42,391 bases of DNA, from positions 1 to 42,391 of the forward strand of contig JACPRP010000050.1 in NCBI GenBank assembly GCA_016189905.1, given 5' to 3'. The DNA comes from Chloroflexota bacterium. GTDB taxonomy: Bacteria; Chloroflexota; UBA6077; FW602-bin22; JACPRP01. Of the stretch, positions 17,490-24,315 are shown in pieces; the stretch's first letter is position 1; every line of letters begins with the position of its first letter. Position numbers and translations under genes: made by a program. The notes under the pieces were generated by a model, which saw only the letters and a list, made by a program, of their open reading frames with translations, was not told the DNA's origin and ran no database searches.

Positions 17490-17539
17490 GGTGTTTGAAA
17501 GGCAATGCGATCGCAGAAAAGGCGATGGAGGTTGGTCCT

Positions 17540-18136
17540 GTGAGTGAAGAAATGGACCGGGCTGAGAGAATGGAAGAGGTTGAAGCGGGCATTTCGGAGG
17601 CCGCTGAGTTTGAAGAAAGCCCCGAGGGCGAGGGTTTCCAGAATGTTGCTTGCGATAACATCGAGGTGACGCAGAGCAGGGTTCGCAACGTCAACGGCAG
17701 TGATGTCACGATAACGCAGAGCCTCTCTCAATCGATCGAAGGACAGAACGTCGACGCGCTGCAGTCGGCGGCGCTCGTTATGCGGGCGGAGACCCTGGGA
17801 TTGACCCAGTCCGGGGCCCTGTTCATCAAGGCCGACCAGGCCCAGGTGATGCAGGGTGGCGCCATGGCAATCGTGGCCGGGAATTATGACGTGCACCAGG
17901 GTGGGGCGCAGTGGATATTCGCGAAGAAAGTGCAGATCAATCAGGGCGGCGCGGTGGCCATTGTGGCCAACTCTGTTACCGCCAGTAAAGCTGGAGCGGT
18001 TTTTTTGCTTGCTCGCAACGTCCACGGTGATGTCACTACTATCGTGTCGCAGCGTACGGCCGTTCAATTTGGTGCGGCCTTCGGGGCGCTTCTCGGCCTT
18101 TTTGTGCTTCTCGCCAAGCTTCTTGGGAAGAGGTAG
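17540..18136 (+). CDS. Bactofilin-like beta-repeat protein with C-terminal membrane anchor
   Basis: I do not recognise a named family. From the GTG start the 198 residues are: an acidic N-terminus (about 1-35); a run of short imperfect repeats about 14-17 residues long (about 38-165), in which Q-G-G-A or Q-S-G-A turns alternate with Val/Ile/Ala strands (MQGGAMAIVAGNYDVHQGGA, then INQGGAVAIVANSVTASKAG); and a transmembrane helix (FGAAFGALLGLFVLLAKLLG) with basic residues at the very end. The pattern predicts a small right-handed beta-solenoid, as in bactofilins, tethered by its tail. GTG at 17540 has GGAGG eight bases upstream; ATG at 17525 is an alternative. The hydrolase gene starts 11 bases downstream and is probably cotranscribed. 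Confidence 0.7.
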   Translation: MSEEMDRAERMEEVEAGISEAAEFEESPEGEGFQNVACDNIEVTQSRVRNVNGSDVTITQSLSQSIEGQNVDALQSAALVMRAETLGLTQSGALFIKADQAQVMQGGAMAIVAGNYDVHQGGAQWIFAKKVQINQGGAVAIVANSVTASKAGAVFLLARNVHGDVTTIVSQRTAVQFGAAFGALLGLFVLLAKLLGKR

Positions 18137-18147
18137 GTAGCTGGACG

Positions 18148-18819
18148 ATGCACGGGCACGCCTCGAACGTTCTGAAAAAGCAAATCACATTTCAAAGTGG
18201 CCGTTTACTGCTGGAGGGTATCCTTCATACGGTTGACCGGCCCGGACTCCATCCAGCCGTGGTCGTCTGCCATCCAGACCCGCTTCGCGGCGGCTCGATG
18301 CACAATGCCGTGGTTGTTTCCGTGTGCGAAGAGCTCGCCGACCGGGGTATCTCGGCTCTCCACTTCAATTTTCGCGGCGTCGAGCTCAGCCAGGGGGCGT
18401 ATGGTGGAGGAGAGGATGAAATCGAGGACGTTCGCGCGGCAGTCTCTTACGTTATCTCTCTTCCCAGCAGCGAGGTTTGCTGCATCGGTGTGGCCGGCTA
18501 TTCTTTCGGCTCGTACGTGGGCCTGCGAGCGGCGGCCGGCGACGAGCGTGTTAGAGCCGTGGCGGGCATCTCCCCTGCGTTGGTCGTTCACGACTACGGC
18601 TTTCTCCGTGAATACAGGCTTCCCAAGCTGCTCCTCGCCGGCGAGCACGATGAGTTTCTCACTCGTGATGAGTTCCTCAAGCTGGGCGAAGACCTGCCCG
18701 AACCCAGACAGATAGAGCTGGTGCGCTTCGCCGATCACTTCTGGCAGGGCTTCGAACGCCGAGTGGCGACGAAGGTCGCCACTTTCTTCAAACAGGTCTT
18801 CGACGAGGTCTTAGCATAG
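18148..18819 (+). CDS. Alpha/beta hydrolase (dienelactone-hydrolase/acyl-peptidase-like)
   Basis: This 223-residue serine hydrolase of the alpha/beta fold has its nucleophile elbow at GYSFGS (Ser119), a probable Asp168 in LLAGEHDEF and His197 in FADHFWQ. The N-terminal pattern PAVVVCHPDPLRGGSMHNAV, then ALHFNFRGV, is that of the small conserved hydrolases annotated as CocE/NonD- or dienelactone-hydrolase-like. All catalytic residues are present, so it should be active on an ester or thioester; the substrate is unknown. The ATG lies 11 bases after the stop of the repeat-protein gene, with no strong Shine-Dalgarno site, which suggests coupling to it. Confidence 0.8.
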   Translation: MHGHASNVLKKQITFQSGRLLLEGILHTVDRPGLHPAVVVCHPDPLRGGSMHNAVVVSVCEELADRGISALHFNFRGVELSQGAYGGGEDEIEDVRAAVSYVISLPSSEVCCIGVAGYSFGSYVGLRAAAGDERVRAVAGISPALVVHDYGFLREYRLPKLLLAGEHDEFLTRDEFLKLGEDLPEPRQIELVRFADHFWQGFERRVATKVATFFKQVFDEVLA

Positions 18820-18847
18820 TTCTTGGTGCAAAATGCAGCCCGTGGTG

Positions 18848-18885
18848 GTCCTTCACTCGCCCGCAATGGTAAATGAGTGAAGGAC
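18848..18885. terminator. Hairpin between convergent genes, repeat-family member
   Basis: GTCCTTCACTC (18848-18858) and GAGTGAAGGAC (18875-18885) pair perfectly over 11 bp with a 16-base loop. The hairpin lies between the hydrolase (+) and nitroreductase (-) genes and shares the GTCCTTC/GAAGGAC core. Confidence 0.6.
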
Positions 18886-18910
18886 GGGTCACCCTAACAC
18901 GAAACCACCA

Positions 18911-19474
18911 TCAGGAAAGAGTATAAGTCACAGAGCTGTCCGCCGTGCCAAACCTGCCCCAGTGTACCATCGCCGCCAACGGCGGCCGCTTGCGCGCTGG
19001 CGGCGCGCCTGCCGGATAGCCTACCCCCAGTAAGAGGGGCACGCGCAGCGTGCCCGGTACGCCCAGTATCTCGCGCACCATATCCTCCCGACGCGCCGTC
19101 TCCTGCGCGTCATCCGATTGGTATATCGCGGCCCAGCCGACACCCAGCCCGATGGCGGTCGCCGCCAGCCACACGTTCTCCGCCGCCACACAGCAATCTT
19201 CCAGCCAGTAGCGACTCTTAATCGAATCGCCGAGCACGGCTAACGCTGCCTGAGCTGACCTGAACCATGTGCAATAGGCGTGAAGCCCCGCTAAACGATC
19301 CAGGTCCTCACGCGCCGTCACCACCACGTACTGGCGTGGATGGCGGTTGGCTCCGGAAGGAGCGTCGTACGCCGCCTCGAGCAGCTTCTGCAGTGCGTCT
19401 TGTGGCAGAGGCTCCGTCACAAAGCGCTTTGTCGCCCGACGATTTTGGATTGCGGAAAGAGCATCCACTTTCAA
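18911..19474 (-). CDS. Nitroreductase family FMN oxidoreductase
   Basis: This 187-residue NAD(P)H-dependent flavoprotein probably acts as a dimer. The N-terminal FMN-phosphate motif is IQNRRATKRF, followed by LLEAAYDAPSGANRHPRQYV, the substrate loop, and the dimer helix with CCVAAENVWLAATAIGLGVG. The C-terminal strand LLLGVGYPAGAPPARKRPPL is also typical. Length fits the short class of the family. The ATG is preceded by AAAGGAG, and a strong promoter lies at 19515-19543. The reaction cannot be predicted: the family reduces nitro groups, quinones, flavins or halogenated aromatics. Confidence 0.88.
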   Translation of the reverse strand: MKVDALSAIQNRRATKRFVTEPLPQDALQKLLEAAYDAPSGANRHPRQYVVVTAREDLDRLAGLHAYCTWFRSAQAALAVLGDSIKSRYWLEDCCVAAENVWLAATAIGLGVGWAAIYQSDDAQETARREDMVREILGVPGTLRVPLLLGVGYPAGAPPARKRPPLAAMVHWGRFGTADSSVTYTLS

Positions 19475-19514
19475 TCTCCTTTAGAAACTGTCGCTGTAAC
19501 TTGAAATCGACAAA

Positions 19515-19543
19515 AATATAACACGCGGCCAGGCGCTTGTCAA
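19515..19543 (-). promoter_or_regulatory. Sigma-70-type promoter for the nitroreductase gene
   Basis: On the minus strand: TTGACA (19538-19543), a 17-bp spacer, and TATATT (19515-19520). Only one base differs from the full consensus. The transcript should start near 19508, about 34 bases before the ATG. Confidence 0.8.
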
Positions 19544-19828
19544 CTTTGACAGCCGCTGGGCATTTGGTGTGAATCGCAGCTCCATCATAAAGGCGAGCTT
19601 AGCGTGTGTGCCGTCGAGCATCAACCCAGCCAACAGCAGGTTCGTCGTCGCTTGTCCGGCGGTACACACCGCGTATTCACTTCGAATGCCCTCGATTTGA
19701 ATGTGTACGCACTGAAAGCACAAGGTAGTCCCATCCCTCGCTACATACGGCCACGTCCGAATGCGGCTCTCCTCTACCATTGAAGAAGGTCTCGCCAAGC
19801 ATCCCCCACAAGAATTCTCCGTGTCTGC

Positions 19829-19889
19829 TCTGAAAATAGATTTTCATCCCTGGTGGTCCTTCCTCGCGAAGGATGGGTAACTCCGTGTT
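19829..19889. repeat. Dispersed ~62-bp repeat, copy 2 (inverted)
   Basis: This is the reverse complement of 8281-8342 with about eight mismatches. Both copies keep TCCTTC...GAAGGA and TGAAAATCTATTTTCA (or its complement). It adjoins the 3' end of the lipoprotein gene at 19904. Confidence 0.65.
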
Positions 19890-19903
19890 AAGCGTGCCCC
19901 CGT

Positions 19904-21454
19904 TCACCGTCCGCCTTTTACAGAGAACACGACTGTTGACTTCGCCGGTATGGTGTAAGTCATGCGGTTCTGACTCAGCGATATTAGGTCCTGTTCTCTG
20001 GGGGGATACACCTGGTCATTCCAGAGAACCACCTCGACGGGCGCGTCGGGCGACACACCATCGATCTCGATGCTTTTCGAAATCGGCGCTCCCTTCAAAT
20101 TCATCACTATCAAGTTGGCATCGCCAGTCGACGACCGCCGCGTGCCCAGCGCCAGCACCTGATCGTCGTCGGATTCGCTGGTAACCATCTCGTCGCAAAG
20201 GTAGTCGCGGACGATTTGATGGTAATAGAAAGCGCTCTTTCTCGATCCGTCTGGATTGTAAAGACTATAGCTCCAGGGCTTACCGAACTCCTCGCGCCAG
20301 TAATCGTTGTGCTGATAGCGGGAAGCCATGTCCACGCCAGCCTTTATCTGCCAATACACCGCTGACAAGAAATACACAGCGTTTGGAACGTTTTGCGACG
20401 CGTGGTCCCACTCGCCCAGGAACAGAAAAACCTCGCTTTTCTTGCGGTAACGATTGTCGGTCACATACTGATCGACAAGACTCCGGGCATACTCTGCGAG
20501 ACGGCGAAAACCCTGCTCTCCATCCTGATCGCCCCAGGGCGCATAGTTATGATATGAGACGAAATCCGTGCGACCGCCTGATCTCCTGAGGAACGTCTCG
20601 AAAAAACCGCCCAGGCCAGAGACGGCTGGCCCACCGACTCTTATCGAAGGGTCCGCCGCCTTCATAGCGTCATAAGCGGCGTTGAATGCCTCGGCGTAGC
20701 GCGGCGCGTTGCCGTCCAAAGGGCCATCGGGTGTCGAGGAGTCACGAATGTCGTTCTCGTTGCCAATCTCGAAGTACCTGACGGGGTACCCGATATTCTT
20801 GAAATGCTGCACGCGGCCTGCGGCCCAGGCTGGATCGTCGATCTTGGGATTCATGATTATCAGCATCGGCTCCAGCCCGGCATTCTTGACACGTTTCACG
20901 GCTTCGTCGACCTGGTCAGGCGTGCCCGACCAGAAGGGAACGTCCCACAAGCGTACTACTCCGAACTGGTAGGTCGCCGGATCATCCCCGTAGTTTCCTT
21001 TCGCATATGCCCATTCCCGCTGGTCGACGTTCTCACCATTGAACCAGAGCGGATTAATCGGCCTGAGGGGCCGGTCAACATATGTCCTGATAGAGGCAGG
21101 CGGAAGGTTGACCTGCTCGAGCTGAGGCACAGGTACCGACGGTTTGAGTTCCTCGGTGACTGTTGCCACCCCGGGTGTCGGCTGTGTCACGCCATATGAA
21201 CTTGTTGGCGTCGCTGGCACGGGTGCCGGCTGTGTTGCCACAGGCAAATTTGTGGGTGTTGACGGTCCAGGTGCCGGCTGTGTCGCCACAGGCGAATTCG
21301 TTGGAGTTGGTGGTCTGGGAGCCCGTTGTGTTGCCATAGGCGAATTCGTTGGGGTTGTTGCCTCTACCCTCGACCCTCTACCCTCAACCCTCGGAAGCTG
21401 CGAAGAACAGGAAATCAAGAACGCCGAGAACAAGATCAGTAGTATTCTTCTCAT
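19904..21454 (-). CDS. Secreted lipoprotein with clan-A glycoside-hydrolase-like barrel
   Basis: This 516-residue surface lipoprotein has signal peptide MRRILLILFSAFLISC with lipobox L-I-S-C16. Residues 17-33 are Arg/Glu/Gly-rich. Residues 34-97 are four tandem 16-residue Pro/Thr units (pattern TPTNSPVATQPAPGPS), a flexible wall-spanning linker. A TIM barrel follows, as in GH39/GH5-type enzymes: Glu233 in YFEIGNEND fits the acid/base, and Glu348 in LFLGEWDHAS fits the nucleophile. The last ~90 residues form a beta-sandwich (TYTIPAKSTVVFSVKGG). The placement of both Glu residues supports a retaining glycosidase outside the cell; the sugar is unknown. It stands alone between divergent genes. 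GAAGGA lies directly before the ATG. Confidence 0.8.
   Translation of the reverse strand: MRRILLILFSAFLISCSSQLPRVEGRGSRVEATTPTNSPMATQRAPRPPTPTNSPVATQPAPGPSTPTNLPVATQPAPVPATPTSSYGVTQPTPGVATVTEELKPSVPVPQLEQVNLPPASIRTYVDRPLRPINPLWFNGENVDQREWAYAKGNYGDDPATYQFGVVRLWDVPFWSGTPDQVDEAVKRVKNAGLEPMLIIMNPKIDDPAWAAGRVQHFKNIGYPVRYFEIGNENDIRDSSTPDGPLDGNAPRYAEAFNAAYDAMKAADPSIRVGGPAVSGLGGFFETFLRRSGGRTDFVSYHNYAPWGDQDGEQGFRRLAEYARSLVDQYVTDNRYRKKSEVFLFLGEWDHASQNVPNAVYFLSAVYWQIKAGVDMASRYQHNDYWREEFGKPWSYSLYNPDGSRKSAFYYHQIVRDYLCDEMVTSESDDDQVLALGTRRSSTGDANLIVMNLKGAPISKSIEIDGVSPDAPVEVVLWNDQVYPPREQDLISLSQNRMTYTIPAKSTVVFSVKGGR
21164..21355 (-). repeat. Four tandem 48-bp coding repeats (Pro/Thr linker)
   Basis: Four 48-bp units encode residues 34-97 of the lipoprotein (TPTNSPMATQ.., TPTNSPVATQ.., TPTNLPVATQ.., TPTSSYGVTQ..). 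The unit nearest the barrel has diverged most. Unit number could vary between strains. Confidence 0.8.
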
Positions 21455-21971
21455 TCCTTCACATCCTGGCGCGTTAAGGTGAGCAAAAGAGTTGTGGTCG
21501 TTTTACTCGGCAGTTGAGACCCTGCCCCGGTCCCGCCATGCGGCGGGCGACATACTATGATCTTATCAGTCGCCTGCTGATCAGAAGGATTTCGTCACTC
21601 TGAGGGAGATAAGACGCGAGCGCATTGTGGCTTTTTTTATCGCAAGAACCGTGCCACGGTTGGTTGTGGATTGGGACAAGATCAACCAATGCACCTAACG
21701 ATTAGCTGTGTTATGATTCAACAGACCTTGCGCCCAGGCATTGCGCTCAAGTGGTACCGTTCTCGCTCGTTTGCCCATCAGAAAGGATTACCCGTGGACC
21801 GGACGTGCACCATCAAGAAGACTCAGCCTCTAGCTGCGGGCCCTGCTCCGGCGGTCGGTGTGCTCCCCCCCCCCCGCGCTCGAAGAGATTGTGTTACGCT
21901 AACTCTACCCTCGGGCGCTGCTCCCTCAAGCTACGATGTCGGTCCTATTCTCCTGCTGGGAGAGTGTGCGG
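21455..21971. other. Divergent intergenic region with C11 homopolymer
   Basis: These 517 bases lie between the lipoprotein (-) and the KaiC-like island (+). They contain a CCCGCC/GGCGGG hairpin (21532-21547), a T7 run near 21633 and an 11-base C run (21865-21875). Open frames here (for example 21671-21979) have no family features. I see no RNA gene. Confidence 0.45.
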
Positions 21972-22625
21972 ATGCTTGAGGCCGGCGTGCCCAACCTGGA
22001 TGTCGTCTTAGGCGGAGGAGTTTCCGTCGGCTCCTTCAACCTGATCGCCGGTGGGCCCGGGGTCGGTAAGACCATCGTTTCACAGCAGATAATGTTCCAT
22101 AACGCCACGCCCGAAAACCCGGCCCTGCACTTCACCGTCCTGGGCGAGCCAGTGGTCAAGCTGCTGCGCTACCAGAGCCGCTTCCCCTTCTTCGACCCTT
22201 CCAGGGTAAAAACCGCCGTTCGCTACGTGGACATCGGCGACGTCATCCGCAAGGAGGGGCTCGATGGCGGTCTGGAGGTGATCGTCTCGCGTGTCGAGCG
22301 CTACTCCCCGGCCATCGTGATAATCGACTCCGTGCGGGCCGTCCGCGAGATAGCTTGCGGCGGGGGAGACTACGGTCTGCGCACCTTCACCCACGACCTG
22401 GCCCAGGTGGCCGTCGTCTGGAACGCCACCAGCTTCATGATCGGCGAGTACGAGGAATCGGAGATCCGCTCCGGGCCCGAGTTCACCATGGCCGACGGCA
22501 TCATCTGGATGGCTATGGAGAAGGTGCAGAACTCGGTCGTGCGCAAGCTGCAGGTGGTCAAATCGCGCGGTATGCCGATCGTGCCGGGGCTGCACAGCTT
22601 CAGGCTAGACCAGCACGGCGTTTAG
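21972..22625 (+). CDS. KaiC-like RecA-superfamily ATPase, first domain (ends at premature TAG)
   Basis: This is a KaiC/RadA-type ATPase domain: GVPNLDVVLGGGVSVGSFNL, Walker A GGPGVGKT, Walker B AIVIIDSV, and the C-terminal strands RKLQVVKSRGMPIVPGLHSF. The frame closes at TAG (22623-22625) just before VFPRL, which in two-domain relatives continues the last strand of the domain; CAG to TAG would explain this. After the stop the same frame reads on into the second domain, so the 217-residue product is probably the broken first half of a longer protein. ATG at 21972 has GGGAG nine bases upstream; ATG at 21936 has none. The family includes signal-transduction ATPases; a circadian role should not be assumed. 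Confidence 0.7.
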   Translation: MLEAGVPNLDVVLGGGVSVGSFNLIAGGPGVGKTIVSQQIMFHNATPENPALHFTVLGEPVVKLLRYQSRFPFFDPSRVKTAVRYVDIGDVIRKEGLDGGLEVIVSRVERYSPAIVIIDSVRAVREIACGGGDYGLRTFTHDLAQVAVVWNATSFMIGEYEESEIRSGPEFTMADGIIWMAMEKVQNSVVRKLQVVKSRGMPIVPGLHSFRLDQHGV

Positions 22626-23830
22626 GTCTTCCCGCGGCTGGTGCCTCAACTCAGGAAGCCCAGGGCCAGGCCGCGAGGTCGGGCCAGCTTCGGCGTACCT
22701 GGCCTGGACAGAATCACCGGAGGGGTATTCCTCTTGGCCAGGTCTGCCTCGTCGCCGGGGCCTCGGGGACGGGCAAGAGCGTGCTCGCCCAGAGCTTCGC
22801 CGCCGAGGGGGTCAGGCAGGGCGAGTCGTGCGTGCTCCTTACTTTCGAGGAGCCCCCCGAAGACTATTCCGAGAGGGCTCAGGGATTCGGCTGGGACTTC
22901 GGCCGCTGGGAGAGAGAGGGTAAGCTGGCTTTCGTCTTCCGCCGGCCGATGGACCTGACCGTGGACGAGGTCATCGACGACCCGCGCAAGGCCGTGGAGC
23001 GCACGGGCGCCAGAAGGCTGGTGCTGGACAGTATCTCCGGTTTCGAGCTGGCGCGCGCCCCGGCCGACCAGTCCAACTTCCGCGAAGCCCTCTACCGATT
23101 GGCGTCCTGGTTGACGTCCGAGGGGGTCACGGTGCTGATGACCACCGAGATCGAAGAGATCTTCGGCGAGATCAAGTTCTCCACCCACCAGATTTCCTTC
23201 GAAGAGCCGGTCGAGCAGCTTGTTGCCAGCGCGAGGAATCTAGCGCCGGACGTCGACGACCTGCTGAAGAGCGGGGCGCTGGCGATCCTGCACATGTCTC
23301 CCCTGGAGACCGACATAAACGAGCAGATCATCAAGGTGCGCGAGGCCATTGGAAACGGTACCGTCAAGCGGCTCGTCTTCGACTCGCTGTCGAACTACGA
23401 GGATCTGCTGTCCGAAGTCGAGTACAAAGACTACGTTTATTCATTGCTGTTATTCATCAAGAGCTCCGGCGTCACCGCCCTGCTTACGACCGAGATACGC
23501 GAGCTGACCGTGGTGGAGAGGATCACCACCTACGGCACATCCTACCTGCTGGACAACATCATAATGCTGCGGTACGTCGAGCTGGCCAACACGTTGCGGC
23601 GAGCGATAATCGTGCTGAAAACGCGGGGCGGTGGCCACGCCAACGACATTCGCGAGTACGTGATCGCCAGGGGAGGCATCCAGGTGCTGCCCATCGATCC
23701 AAGCACGGCGGTGCCGGTGCTCTCGCTGCAGCAGTACTCGCACATTCTCACCGCCTTTCCGGCTCCCAGAGGGCATGGTGAACAAGAGAAGAGTGGCAAG
23801 CGCCAGGGCAAGAAAACCGGCAACCCATAG
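22626..23830 (+). pseudogene. KaiC-like second half: frameshifted and fused from two domains
   Basis: After the TAG at 22623 the frame continues VFPRLVPQLRKP...GVPGLDRITGG and then shifts at the G run 22722-22725; adding one G would give ITGGGIPLGQVCLVAGASGT, a normal KaiC opening. The shifted frame then stays open to 23830. It carries Walker A GASGTGKS, the Glu pair TFEEPPED, and Walker B RLVLDSISGFE up to STHQISF. At about 23195-23203 the sequence jumps into the middle of another KaiC domain (EEPVEQLVASARN..., RLVFDSLSNYED), which lacks a Walker A. So a domain-2 end and a domain-3 beginning are missing. The C-terminus is basic (GEQEKSGKRQGKK). No plausible start codon exists in the shifted frame. 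Real decay or assembly error are both possible. Confidence 0.65.
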
Positions 23831-23925
23831 GCATAGAAATGGGCGCGATCGCAGAGAGAGCCGAGGGGCAACTGTAGGGGCAACTGGCAGCCAGGGGTCC
23901 GGCCACCATTGACTGAGAGCATTAC

Positions 23926-24313
23926 GTGTCTGAAGATGAACTTACGTCAATCGCCAAAAACATATTGGACGCCGCCATGCTAGAGGACAACACCCTCCCG
24001 TCGCTCGTCGCCGGCCTGAAGGTCGCGAGCCACCTGCTGTGGGATCGACTGGCACCCGTTATTGGGCTCCGTGAGCGTCCGCACTCTGATGGCGCTGGCA
24101 ATCCGCCGGGCGGCGGAACGATACTCCTTCCTGGGCAATGTCGTCGTCTGTGAGGACGGCCTCGACGCCGGCGAGGTGCTGGCGCACAATTCGGACGCCG
24201 ATTACGAAGAGGTGCGAGAAGCCTTTGAAGACCTGCTGGTCACTTTCCTGAAACTACTGGCGGGCCTGGTGGGAAGAAACCTGGCGATGGTGCTTCTGCG
24301 CGAGGAGGAATAA
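23926..24313 (+). pseudogene. Small helical KaiC-associated protein, frameshifted
   Basis: Two overlapping frames together make one ~128-residue protein that I cannot name. The first (GTG at 23926) reads MSEDELTSIAKNILDAAMLE and goes on to LWDRLAPVIG. The second picks up at about 24062 as LGSVSVRTLMALAIRRAAER and ends LAMVLLREEE at 24313. One extra base near 24055-24066 separates them. The protein looks all-helical with a hydrophobic C-terminal third. Its stop lies two bases before the next KaiC-like gene, and GAGGAGGAA in its last codons is that gene's ribosome-binding site, so the two were probably one operon. AGGGGCAACTG occurs twice just upstream (23864-23886). Confidence 0.6.
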
Positions 24314-24315
24314 AT

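Larger units (their letters stand above)
16952..17539. other. Divergent regulatory region between the Hcr-like operon and the repeat-protein gene
   Basis: About 590 bases without a supported gene. It holds the near-palindrome at 17115-17132, a promoter for the downstream plus-strand gene at 17461-17489, and short GC-rich inverted repeats around 17365-17430. No tRNA or recognisable riboswitch was found. A long antisense open frame (17246-18067) covers part of it and looks spurious. Confidence 0.5.
19475..19903. other. Intergenic stretch with promoter and inverted repeat copy
   Basis: These 429 bases hold the nitroreductase promoter (19515-19543) and the second copy of the dispersed repeat (19829-19889). 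Two open frames on the minus strand (19481-19798 and 19677-19907) overlap these elements, have no recognisable domain and are not called. It could be the remnant of a lost gene. Confidence 0.45.

Noticed and set aside
17246..18067. Minus-strand open frame of 273 codons over the bactofilin-like gene
   Set aside because: The plus-strand frame has repeats, a membrane anchor, a good ribosome-binding site and a promoter; the antisense frame has none of these.
19481..19907. Two small minus-strand open frames (105 and 76 codons)
   Set aside because: They cover a promoter and a dispersed repeat, and show no domain or convincing ribosome-binding site.
22355..22720. ATG at 22355 as start of the second KaiC-like frame
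   Set aside because: This part overlaps the first KaiC domain in another frame and translates to an Arg/Gly/His-rich string with no homology. Homology begins only after about 22722, so a frameshift explains it better.
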